Assembly (NCBI GenBank): GCA_015680685.1
Contig: MNCI01016028.1
Coordinates: 85,538 to 149,537, forward strand
Length of the DNA stretch: 64,000 nucleotides
Direction of reading: 5' to 3'
Source of the DNA: Gnetum montanum
Taxonomy: Eukaryota > Streptophyta > Gnetopsida > Gnetales > Gnetaceae
Below are positions 21,802-32,443 of the stretch, in pieces (position 1 is the first letter of the stretch; each line of letters starts with the position of its first letter). The translations under genes were made by a program, and so were the position numbers. The notes beneath the pieces are model-generated. The model made no database searches and was not told the DNA's origin. It saw only the letters and a program-made list of their open reading frames with translations.

Positions 21802-24800
21802 TTATGCATCCCCCCTAGTACCACTATCACCCGTATCCCTTAGATTTGCCTCTAAGCCTAACAAATCATCCTCGAGTGGGGCATCCCTTTTAGAGGCCAT
21901 TCCTTCATGAGGAATGACATCTTCATGGGGTTCTTGTGCTAACACTGGCTCCCCAAGAGGATGGTCTGCATCATTACCCTCTTCTTCCTACACTTGCTCC
22001 TCATCTTGTTCGCCTTATTCATCCACTCCTTGTACCTATATACAATAAATACATAAGCAAAAACCATGATAGGATAAACTAGAAAATTTAAATTCAATAA
22101 CACTTGAACCTACTCATGATGGTCCTACGTTCGTAGCAAAGGGGAGCTGATCTAAACCAACCCACAGGCGTTGCATGATTTCATCTTCAGTTAGCTTAGA
22201 CCAAACTCCATCCCCCAGAATAGATCCAGCCTTCACCTTCCCCTTCTCCACACTAGTCCATCGAGGTGGTTTAGGGAAGAAAGTAGGGACTGTAGTCTCA
22301 TCCTTGGGAAGAGTAATTTCTCTTTCTGGGGACGCGCTTACCATCACCTGCTCTTAGAACTTCTCGAAGGCCTTGTATGCGCCAATGACATCGAGGAATA
22401 CCTGCAAGGATTGAGCTTCGACGGTAGAATCTCGATAGTGCTGACGATAAGTGAGACTTTCTCGCTTATACAGATGATTTTGATCTTTTTCTTTCTACCC
22501 CCACTCTTGGACGCTTGCGCAAAAGTCCTTCCAGTCCTGGTTCTTCTCAGCCAAGAGCTCTATTTGCATCCTTTGCTCCACCAATTCCCGACTGGTTTGC
22601 ATGCTGTTCCTGACTGCGGTCCAATAGCAAGCATAGTCAATAAAAGCTGTACACCAGTCCTCTTCACCCGTTCCCTGTGCCTGTAGGAATTCACATCATG
22701 ATTTTAAGTCTCCAACCTCTTTGGTCAGAGACACCCTTTCCTTCTCTAACCTCTGCAGTCTCTTCCAGAGGTCTTCATTGACATTTTGACTCTCCCACAA
22801 GGAGCGGGTCGAGCGTAATGCACATTTACACATTTCCTCGTAAATGTTGCGTGGCACAACTGCCCCTTTTGATAAAGGCTCCACTGTGTCTAGGTCAATG
22901 GGCTCCGTAGGGTCCCATCGAAGGTGAGCTTCTGATAACAAACCTTATCAAATGCAAATAAAAATTATAACCTAATAATAAAATAAACGTGTTATAGCAG
23001 TAACATACTAGCTCTAGGGTCCACACGCTCGAGGCGCTCGATCATGTCATTAACAACGCCTTCCATGAAGGCAAACTTATCAGGGAATTCCCCCCATGCT
23101 CTGCTTGCAACAGTGGACGAGGATGCACCTTGTTCATCTGTAGCGTAATTAAGTCAAAATTTCTAGTTGTCCACACAATTACTTAAAAATTCTAATACAC
23201 TGATTACCTCTGCTTGTTACAGTGGGGAGTGTGTCAATGTTTTTTCCCTCCTCTCCTCACGCACAAGGGTCTGTGTATCACTTATTCTAACAGATGGGGC
23301 CTCCTCTTCCAAAACTGGGGCCCCTTCCCCACGCCGTAATACCACTGCCCCTGTTTCAAGGGTCAACCGTTCCGTAGATCTCCCTGTTAATGCCACGTAA
23401 CACATTTAAATGATTCAAAATATCTTGAATAAAGCTGTGTAATACAATAATTTCCATAACTTTCACTATGTCTCTACGCTTACCAGGTGGAGGTTTACTT
23501 CGCTGAACTCTGACTTGCATAGTTCTGTCTGTGCCACCTACTAGTTCCACAGGGGCCTTGGTTAAGCGAGGTCTTTTATGCTAAACTGAGGTGTCTACTA
23601 TCTCTACAGCCAGACGGTTCCCTTGTGATGCATCACCAGTGTAAGTGGGAAGTTCCCTAGCTACGCTGTCAGGGCCCCACATTCGAGGTGTCGCCAAATC
23701 CCTAGTCGTTACAGACAACGACTCCCCAATTCTCTCTAGAGGATCCTATGCCCGGGTAGTGCTGAAGATATGAGAAATCCAAGGTTTGGATAACTAGTCT
23801 TGGTCTTGTAAGACCCAAACCCCATTCCTCTGGACAACCAAAAATTCGGCAAAACGCTGGAGGCAAGCTATGAAGAAGGCAAAGTGCACACTGAAACACG
23901 ACTCAAGCTTTTGGCGAAGTCTCATCATTTCAGTGCGTAACCCCTCAACAAAATAGCTTGCCCAGTCAAATTGGGTCCCTTCCTCCATTACCTCTCACAT
24001 ATTACGGGACTGCTCTATAGTAAAGAACCTTCTCTGCGAGAGTGTTTTGGGGAAAGCCCGATCCCGGAAGAGGGGATAAATAGTCTTGGCAATCTCTAAT
24101 TCGATCTTTTCACAAGGGATCCCCTTGGTTTCATTCTTGGTCCCTAGCCACTCCTTCAACTCTTCCTAACATTTGACACTCCTCCTCGATTTTTCCTCTA
24201 TGGAAAGACCGTCAGAGGAGACACCGAAGAGGTTAGCAAACAGCTGAGCGTCAATATCAAAGTTTACACGCATGTGATGCACGCGCGTGCAAAAATGCTC
24301 AGCCCTCTCGTTGAAGGAGTTAACTAGCGTTAACATTTCGTTGGTAGGGACATCAAGGGTTAAAACCAGAAATAAATGCATTAGCCTTGCTTCCCGCAAC
24401 TTGGTGACCAATGCAACTGGGGCAACCATGTGGCCGAGCCAGCGTTGTGCCTCCTTAATGTTGCCATAGCAGAAAAGGAGGGTATTCGCCTCGCGGATGG
24501 AAATTGTGATGGTAATCTCCCAGGATTTCTTGACTGATAATACATGGCACATGTTAACATAGCAAAAACATTGTTACGCAACATTTTAAGACAAGAAAAA
24601 TAATATAATATCCTGTAACTAATAGCAGCAACAAAACCTTACCAGGGCCAAATGGCAAAGGAAATGGAGGGAGCTTCCTTTGTACGTCTGCGAGGATAAG
24701 AGGCGGGTTCAAAGTCCATTCTTCATGTAACCACCCGAGATTCTAACAATTTTTGAAAGAATCAGCATAATGGGTGGGATACTCATGAATGTCGAAAGCC

Positions 24801-25871
24801 ATTTGCCCCATTACACCAGCACGTATGTTGCTGGTAGACGTAAACTCCTTTATTGCCATTTCAGTCCAAGACAAAGTATCATTATTGCCTACTAATCCAT
24901 TTTCGTTGATAAAAAACCTATATCATATGACACATTATTATCTTATGCTTCACAAATTCAGACATTAGAAACATATCGATAACCACCAGTAAAACAAATT
25001 ACTCGCCCGAATAATACACTGTGCCTGGTGGATTCTGAAAGTAAGTCGAGACATGATGAGCCATGAACAAAGTATTGTACACATGGTAGTAGCTAAACCT
25101 GGTCATTTCCCATATCCAACTTAAGCATCTCAACCCTCTAGCACTAAGCTCGCGGTCTTGGGGATGACCAGTATCGATAGCCCCATCTATCAAGAAAGCC
25201 AGGATGCCTTGCGTAGAACCCACTAGCAGATGTTCCAAAATAGCACCAGCCACATCCCCCGACAAGTGCGACCACACAATAATACTGTAGTTACGTAGCA
25301 AAGACTGCAGAAGCGCCACTGCATCCTTTCGAAACCATATAGCCCTCCCTTGCAAATGAGTCTGAGGGGGAGGAACATTGGGTACGATAGGGTTTATACA
25401 ACATAAAACCCCGACTATATCCAAAACAATTAGGATGGGTTTCAACATGATACTGTACAGAAAACAAACGCGTTACCACCTAGATTCCGATTGCATGCCT
25501 AAACTATAGGAAAATTTACAAAATTACGCTCTAGCCATACAGCTGAAATCGCTGAAACCCTTGTAATAGTACAAGGTTTGTCTCAGACAACGACGATAGA
25601 TGCAATACTGTTGTCTAAACCCTTGTTTTAACACGAGGTCTACAACCTAAAACTCTAATTTACGTAGATGACACAAAAAGAATAAACACAAAAAGAAAAA
25701 AAAACAAAAGCGTATCACAAGAAGCAATACGAGTAAGTAAGGGATGGCCTACTGATTCAGAGGAGTGACATCTCTCACTTCGACCAAGGCCTGCGAAGCA
25801 CATTGCAGGCTCCCCTGTACTTCATCGATTTTAGCCAACTTGACGTTCTTTCCTCTAACCTTTGGTGCCAT
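21802..25871 (-). pseudogene. Spliced antisense gene inside element B: FCP1/HAD-like N-terminus, coiled-coil and acidic C-terminus
   Basis: Exon model on minus, each junction with GT..AG and matching phase unless noted: 25871-25753 (ATG, basic start MAPKVRGK), 25452-25003, 24917-24643, 24533-23484, 23383-23208, 23137-23009, 22931 to about 22113, 22035-21802 (stop TAA). Exon 2 begins with an FCP1/HAD-phosphatase-like segment: PILIVLDIVGVLC (motif I, first Asp kept, second Asp replaced by Val), then a basic Arg, and YSIIVWSHL (motif II region). Exon 4 includes EEGTQFDWASYFVEGLRTEM. Exon 7 has a coiled-coil (WKRLQRLEKERVSLTKEVGD). Exon 8 is acidic. Exons 3, 4, 7 and 8 have in-frame stops, and the exon 5 to 6 join needs a one-base shift, perhaps in the A run near 23247. 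About 1,080 codons in all. The model is manual and unconfirmed by transcripts. Confidence 0.62.
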
Positions 25872-26365
25872 TGTTGCAGTCCTGAACACCTTCACACCTT
25901 CACACCTGAATACCTTCACAAATAATGTGCTACAGTCTTTTGCTCTTCCTCCTTCTCTCTATGACAGCCGAGAATTCAAATTTGCGATAGCCAACAGCCT
26001 GTTCTCAATAAGAACTGCCTACTTATATGCAAAATTAACCGACTTGATGCTCGATTTAAGCGTGATCTATCCAAATACTGATGTTAGTATGAGATGGAAC
26101 CCGAAAATCAAGGCATTAATTGCAACAGATACTACATGCATTACGGCCTGAAACGACCTTAAACTATTGCATCGTATCTCCTCGAAATCAGGTCGCATTA
26201 ATTACAGGCTACTCACAATGTTCAAAATTCAGTTAGCTTCTCACACTTAGCAACATCACATCATATCCTTTTTCTTTCTAGACTAAACCAAGTGTTATAC
26301 ACTAAATACTCACGGTACTTAGCTTAGCAACTTTCTAATTACTTTCGTATTTGATAATTTTGCAG

Positions 26366-27950
26366 GGTAATTGGCAAATGGATGAAACTTTATCTACACT
26401 CCTAGTTTTAATAGGCCCCCAAGGGGAAATCATTAGACAATTTGATCCCACGCTAGTAGAAACGAACCTTGCCCTCAATGACGCAACCATAGCCACGTCG
26501 GAAACATCTCAAGACTGGCTAGAACAATTGACGTGCACGTTAGATCTGGAAGCTGGAGATGTAACCGAAGACCCCCTCAATGAGGTCTCTGTGGTTACGC
26601 ATAAAGGTGAGACTAAAAATCTTAAGGCTAGTTCTTTACTAGACCAAAAGGTACATGATAACATAAAGCAGGTCCTCCAAGACAACATCATGGTGTTCGC
26701 ATGATCATATGAAGATATGTCGGGACTAGACCCAAGATTAATACAACACAACATAATTCTAGATCCCCATATCAAAGCAGTTAGACAGAAAACACGAAAA
26801 ATTAAGCCAGAAGTCATGCTAGCAGTACGTGATGAGATCACTAAATTGTACCAGGCTAGTTTTATCCGCATGATTGATTACTCAGACTGGGTATCTAACA
26901 TTGTAGTTGTTCCTAAAAAGACCGGAGGGATACGCATTTGCATAGACTTCCGAGACTTGAACAAAGCTACAATCAAGGATAATTTCCCATTACTGAGTAT
27001 CAACTAACTAGTGGATACAACCGCTAGGAATGCGCTTTCATCCTTCACGGATGGCTTCTTAGGCTACAATCAAATACGCATCAACCCAGAACACCAGTTG
27101 ACAACTACCTTCATGACACCTTGGGGGACCTTTTGCTACACCATGATGCCTTTTGGGTTAAAAAATACCGGAGCTATGTATCAACGAGCTATGATGTACA
27201 TCTTTAGTGATTACCTCTTAAGGAGACTGAATGATTATGTTGATAATATAGCTGTTAAGTCTATAAGGTCAAAAGATCATTCGGAGGATCTAGAGTTAGT
27301 CCTCAAAAGATGCTCTAAATACGACCTTCGGCTCAACCCAAAGAAGTGCATATTCGGAGCTAAAATTGGATGCATGTTGGGGTTTTTGGTATCGGAAACT
27401 GGTATACGAGTTGACCCTGACAAAGTCAAGGCCATTGTTGAATTGACACCCCCTACAAATCTCAAGCAATTACGTGGATTGCAAGGGAGGTTACAATTTA
27501 TCAGGTGGTTCATTTTGAGACTAACAGATATGTTACACCCTATGCAGCATTTGCTTAAAAAGGGGGTTAATTTCGAATGGACAGACGATTTTTAGCGTGC
27601 GTTTGACAGCTTGAAGCAAGAACTTTAACGCTTTCCAACAGTATTCTCGCCACAAAGGGATCAACCATTTTACATATACCTCGCAACATCAGACGTAGCC
27701 TTAGCGGCATTACTCTTTCAAAAAAGAGATGATGGGTCAGAAGTATCCATATATTACTTGAGTCATGCTCTATGTGCGTATGAAACGAGGTACAATGAAG
27801 TAGAGCGTAATTGCTTAGCATTAGTATTTACGCTCAAGAAGTGCAGGCACTATCTCTTTCATAGCCAGGTCAACATAATCTGCAAAATAACATCCTTAAG
27901 GCTATTACGCATAATCTATATGAAAGTAGTAAATTAGCTCGTTGGAAAGC
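26366..27950 (+). pseudogene. Element B reverse transcriptase and classical RNase H, lightly decayed
   Basis: A pre-RT stretch (MDETLSTLLVLIGPQGEI; 26378-26700) ends in a stop at 26702-26704 where Trp is expected (A-W-S-Y-E-D). RT follows: VVVPKKTGGIRICIDFRDLN, FTDGFLGYNQI, MPFGLKNTGAMYQ and the catalytic box YVDN (27236-27247; the second Asp of YVDD is Asn). RNase H: FYIYLATSDVALAALLFQ, YYLSHALCAYETRYNEVE and HYLFHSQVNIIC near 27855. Stops at 27007 and 27593, and a frameshift near 27890, break the frame. Only a few changes separate it from an open frame. Confidence 0.9.
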
Positions 27951-27954
27951 TATC

Positions 27955-28668
27955 ATGGCAGAGTTCGATCTGCATTATATTGGTCAATCTTCTACGAAAG
28001 GCCAGGCGATAGCTGACCAACTAATAACATCGCCTATTGACAGTCAGGCAACCATAGAGCTTGAATTCCCGGATGAGCATGTACACAGTTTAAGCCCTGT
28101 TTTAACAGGTCCCAAAGCAACGTTATATTTTGACGGAGCTTCAACCACTAGAGGTGGCAGTGTCACCACAGTCATTATGCTATCACCTGAGGATGTGCGT
28201 CTTCACGCTTACCGCTTGACCTTTCCCTATACGAACAATGTGGCAGAGTACGAGGAACTCCTTAGAGGATTATTAACAGCTAAAGAGCTTGATGTCTGAC
28301 ATTTGGCAATTAGGGGTGATTCGATGCTTGTTATAAATCAAATCACAGGAGTCTACGCCTGCAAGGCTGTACATTTACAACCCTACTGCGATATGGCTAA
28401 AGATCTTCTGAAGCAGTTCACAACGATCGATGCCCAACACGTGCCCCGAAACGATAACACACTAGTTGATGCACTCGCTACATTAGCTTTAAAAGTGTCA
28501 TCACACCTGTTTGACACCTATCCCGCATTAATAATAGATTGTACAGATCCTATCATTCAGGCGGTGCAAATATCTTCATTGCTTGAAGATAGAACGCCAG
28601 AGTGGTACGATAACATTAAAACTTACCTCTTGCATGGTGAACCACCACACGAACTAACACGTGCATAG
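27955..28668 (+). pseudogene. Element B archaeal-type second RNase H
   Basis: EFDLHYIGQSSTKGQAIADQ leads into the fold: LYFDGASTTRGG (first catalytic Asp), TNNVAEYEELLRGL (Glu), LAIRGDSMLVINQITG (Asp) and HVPRNDNTLVDALATLA (final Asp). All four acidic positions appear kept. One stop (TGA at 28297-28299) splits the domain. A linker follows (LIIDCTDPI, EWYDNIKTYL). This extra domain is established for Tat-lineage elements. Confidence 0.88.
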
Positions 28669-29844
28669 AAAGATGCAATTTGCAAGCGAGTTAGGCAGTA
28701 CATTATCATAGGAGATAGTACCCTGTATAGACGCTCTTTTGATGGAGTACTGCTTACTTGCGTTAACAAAGATTAGGTGCAACATATAGTCGGTGAAGTC
28801 CACGAGGGATTATGCGGAGGACACGTAGCACCATGGGCCATGGCCTCTAAAATCCGTCGCTTAGGGTATTATTGGCCGTACATGGAAAAAGATTGTCTTA
28901 CAAAGGTTAAAACATGTGACACGTGTCAACATTACACGAACCTTATACACGTGTCGCCTACAGAACTACACACGACTCAGATAACATGGCCCTTTCAACG
29001 ATGGGGATTAGACATTATAGGGCCTATCACACCGAAATCTTCCGTAGGTCATAGCTTCATAATCACTGCCACTGAGTACTTCACGAAGTGGGTAGAATCC
29101 ATCCCTTTGCGAAAGATCACATCGCAACAGATCTGTCACTTCATTCTAGATAACATTGTAACTAGATTTGGTCTCCCGATGACTATCGTGATCGACAATG
29201 GACCACAGTTTAGCAGTCTGGAAACCAAATCCTTTTGTGACAATCTTGGCATCAAAAAATCTTTTTCCTCACCTTATTACCCACAAGCAAATGGTCAAGT
29301 TAAAGTGATAAACAAGGTCATTATCAACTTACTCAAGAAAATGCTCGACAGCAACAAGAGACAGTGGCATGAAAAGATCCTCTATGTGCTATGGGCGTAT
29401 TGTACCACACGCAGAACAGCTACAAACAGTACACCCTATAGCCTAGTCTATGGATCTGAGGCGGTGCTGCCCCTTGAATTAAAAGTTCCTTCTCTGCGAA
29501 TGGTCCTCTCCACGATTATAAATGAGGCTCAACACACCGAGTCTCGGATCATGGATTTGGATTCAGTAGAGGAGAAGCAAATACAGACGCTTGATACCAT
29601 CGAAAAGTATCAAGATAAGCAGAGGTAGAAGCACTGTCATAATCTTCAACAACGTCTGATCAAGAAGGGAGATTTTGTTCTTAAGGCCATTCGCGAACCA
29701 GTAGGCAAGTTCTCTGCAAACTAGGAGGGCCCTTTCTTGGTATCTGATGTGTATGGCAATGGTGCATTCAAGCTAGCAGATATCAATGGCAATGAATTAC
29801 TGAATCTCGTGAATCATATATATCTAAAGCAGTACTACATTTAG
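28669..29844 (+). pseudogene. Element B integrase
   Basis: Almost intact: stops at 28666-28668 and about 28756 before the zinc domain and at 29626-29628 and about 29722 after the core. Zinc motif: VHEGLCGGHVAP and CDTCQHYTN. Core: LDIIGPITPKS (first Asp), VIDNGPQFSS (second Asp) and YYPQANGQVKVINKV, where the catalytic Glu codon is AAA (29302-29304). The C-terminus ends LLNLVNHIYLKQYYI at 29844. The 283-codon open run 28777-29628 is the longest in pol, yet the Glu-to-Lys change predicts a dead enzyme. Confidence 0.9.
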
Positions 29845-29879
29845 CTGCATATCCAATTTTAACATCAAGCATGACAACA

Positions 29880-30370
29880 ATCGTCTGCTACGACGCTAAA
29901 CTGACAATAATCGTCCGCTACGACGTAAAACTGGCACTCTCTTCATGCGTCTGCCACGACGCTAAACTGGTAGCGATCGTCAGTCACGATGTAAAATTGG
30001 CACGTTGTAACAGTCCGCTACGACATAAAAATGGCAATGTTGTATAGGTCCACCAAGACGTAAAACTGGCATTTCCCGCACGTGTCCACCACGACGCTAA
30101 ACTGGCACTGGCTATCCGCCATGACATGAAACTGGCACAGGTAAGTATCTGTCTGCTAGGAGGTGAAACTAGCACAGATCTGTCCTTGGGTCACGACATG
30201 AAACTGACATCCACAACACGGTCTGCTAAGACCATAAATCAGCTCTACCACCATTTGCTACGACATAAAACTAGAATTTTTCAGTTTGCCCAGACTTTAA
30301 ACTGGGACCATGGTCTGCTGGGACTTAAAACCAGCAACGACAGTCTACTAGGACTTAAAAATGGGACTTG
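29880..30370 (+). repeat. Array of ~15 short tandem units downstream of element B integrase
   Basis: Units of 31-37 bp share a core GTCYGCYACGACG followed by YTAAACTGGCA, for example at about 29890, 29920, 29953 and 29984. The units drift towards GGTCTGCTGGGAC/TTAAAACC at the right end. No coding frame is supported; the open stretch 30126-30599 is a by-product of the repeat. The same motif family marks three matching positions in element A. Confidence 0.85.
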
Positions 30371-31541
30371 CATGCTGCCAACGTGCGAATCAAGCGAGCA
30401 TCATCATCTCTATGCGGCTGCAAAACAAATGGGGTGGGATGCTGGGATAGCCCCAGCATCGCTACCTCACAGGCATTCTGCTGATTCCTCGGATGTGCTG
30501 AAAAGCATACTACTGACCCCTCAGAGATGCCGTCACTACACCCATTTCAGCAGTGGCACCTCTGAGAGTTTAGTTTTGCCATCCAGAGCCCCAAAGTAGT
30601 TCTCATCAACCACAACTTTGGGGATCTCCGCTCATCATCACTATCAGGCTCTGGCTTCACAGATTCACCTAGCTGGTTCTCTGCATAACCAGTCGGGTGC
30701 GATGAGTCTGATAATCTTTGGCGGTGATATGCTGGGCCGAGCGTCAATATTGAAGACCCTAGCCTCTTGTTATGATTCCTCTTTCATGGCCTGCTCACTC
30801 TATCTCACCCCAAACGGTACTTGTTTCAACAACCTCTCTAGTGATTCAACTGAGCAATGGTGTCCTCTATTTTCTTCTTTGATTGTAGGTTACTTGCTAT
30901 GAGGATGTCGTTCAAAGGTGCGTTCATCTAAGCGGTGAGGTACGGGCAACATTTTGAGATGGCCACTTAGGTTAGCCTGTCGACCCAGGAGTGCATCCCT
31001 ATTTTCCTCATAATCCTATCTCTAGCTTTTGCTTCCGTACATCTCCATCATCTATTTCCCTTATAAAAAATGTGAATATGTAGCATATGCTTTCCACATC
31101 CGCATTACAAGCAAGTCCATAAATCGACGTAACGCAACTTGCCTAGTGAACGCCAAAAAAAAAAGAGTGGGGGTCGGCAAAATGGATGAAACACAACTCA
31201 TCCAGGCTGCGCAGATGCAACACAATTCATCTATGCAAGCCCCTTAATCTACAAAATGATGGCATAACTCCATGCAAACGCAATCGCAGGAGAAGGCCTA
31301 AGTGCTTATGCATGAAAAACTATACTCACACATTTGCGTCTTCCCCGAACCTCACTTGCGTCTTCCTCGAACCTCACTTAAGTATTCCTTGAACCTTTTT
31401 CCTCTTACCTCTATAAAAATTCCTTCCCATACCCTTCTATCCTCTGTTTCCCTCATTTCTGCACTTCTCCGTTGATAGGGCGACACTTGAGTAACCATTG
31501 ATGAACGCTGTTGGTACTTTTACCTATCCGGTGTTTCGTAT
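30371..31541 (+). other. Element B spacer before the polypurine tract
   Basis: About 1.2 kb without a recognisable domain. It is relatively G+C rich (30371-30800). An antisense frame at 30747-30547 has an acidic stretch (VKPEPDSDDERRSPK), but there is no second copy to compare. Two short palindrome-like pieces occur (AGCATACTACTGACC region, 30505). Nothing else is seen. Confidence 0.6.
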
Positions 31542-31587
31542 TCTTTGTTGATGTCTTTTGGGCAAGCCCTCTAAATGTCAACAAAGA
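31542..31587 (+). other. Stem-loop joined to the polypurine tract of element B
   Basis: TCTTTGTTGA (31542-31551) pairs with TCAACAAAGA (31578-31587), running into the purine tract AAAGAGGGG (31583-31591). Compared with element A the tenth pair is A-T instead of G-C, a compensated change. Confidence 0.8.
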
Positions 31588-31899
31588 GGGGCCATTGAAA
31601 CACCGTAGAAATTGCGAATCGGCCTTAGGCGAAGATTCACGATTTGGGCAAAAAGCTCGCGACAGAAATCCAGAAAATAGAACAAGGCAAAGAGGCGCGC
31701 AGCATCAAGTCTCCAAGTCTCTTACAGATTTCCACCTTACTTTGTTTTCTCTCTTTATGCTACATTACACAACATACCATAGTGTTGCTCAGCGTAACTC
31801 TGTTTAACATGGCCCGATATTAGAAAGTAACTTACTTCGGCAATTTTGACGAAGTTTAAAGTTTAAAGACCTGTCGCATATTCTACTAAGTCTTTTCTT

Positions 31900-32200
31900 T
31901 AGGGCTAAGTTTATGCTCTGTTACACAGAGTAGCGTAACAAGCTTCAAAGAAAGCAAAGTCAGAGTCCAAGGAAGCGCGGCAAACTGATTTCCTCCTTTT
32001 TTGCAGATTGGTCGCTTTATGCTTATTACTCTATGCAGCATAGACAAGTGTAATTTATTGTACAAGTTGACCATTGTTTACGCTCTATTATGCTTTGCAG
32101 TGTAAATAAGCGTAAAATAGCTAGAATCAACTACTCTCATGCTCTATTACACTTTGCCACGCGACGCAGCATAAACAAGCGTAATACAGTGTAAAGTCGG
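31900..32200 (+). repeat. GCGTAA-rich degenerate repeat cluster in element B U3
   Basis: Three to four units of roughly 60-70 bp, each with GCTCTATTAC-like text, TTTGC, then GCATAAACAAGCGTAAT-like text (about 31915, 32015, 32078 and 32138). They lie 230-530 bases upstream of the TATA box, where U3 enhancers are usual. Confidence 0.6.
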
Positions 32201-32240
32201 CTAAAACAATACCAAATACACACCTGCCATCCACACGCAC

Positions 32241-32260
32241 AATACGCTAATGAGCGTATT
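32241..32260. promoter_or_regulatory. Perfect 8-bp inverted repeat in element B U3
   Basis: AATACGCT, spacer AATG, AGCGTATT, followed by ATGCGTAA. Its arms contain the TACGC/GCGTA core found in the repeats upstream. It resembles a dimer-binding transcription factor site; the factor is unknown. Confidence 0.5.
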
Positions 32261-32435
32261 ATGCGTAATCATGAAGCGGCTTCAGTGGAAGTGGTCGACA
32301 GCGTACTTTACCCCCTTGTCCAGAAGACGTGATGCGACATGACTAGTTTCAACATAAAGTTTGCCAAGTCAATGGTATTTTGAAGGTTGAGACACGTGTC
32401 ATCAGGACCGTGCCTTCTCCACGTACTACCAAACT

Positions 32436-32443
32436 TATAAATA
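32436..32443 (+). promoter_or_regulatory. TATA box of element B LTR
   Basis: A TATAAATA box, 176 bases after the inverted repeat and about 840 into the LTR. Transcription would be expected to start near 32470. Confidence 0.65.

Larger units (their letters stand above)
21357..26365 (+). other. Intron-like region between protease and RT of element B
   Basis: There is no sense-strand pol coding here, and RT resumes only after 26365. The right end has intron-like signals: TTTCTAATTAC (26333-26343) as a branch-site-like motif and ATTTTGCAG (26357-26365), then GGTAATTGGCAAATGGATG. A donor is less clear; GTATTT at 21364-21369 is one option. Ogre-type elements are known to splice between protease and RT. 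The region contains short repeat units at both ends and the antisense gene in between. Confidence 0.55.

Noticed and set aside
21802-25003. In-frame stops of the antisense gene as a sign of cytosine deamination
   Set aside because: Every stop codon is one C-to-T step from a Gln or Arg codon by definition, so the observation carries no information about mechanism.
25765-26151. 128-codon plus-strand frame
   Set aside because: It overlaps exon 1 of the antisense gene on the other strand and the following repeat unit; no domain, no link to the element B polyprotein.
29880-30370. CRISPR-like array
   Set aside because: Units are adjacent, degenerate and without unique spacers; this is a plant retroelement tandem repeat.
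30126-30599. 157-codon plus-strand frame
   Set aside because: It lies mostly in the short tandem array at 29880-30370; the translation reflects the repeat.
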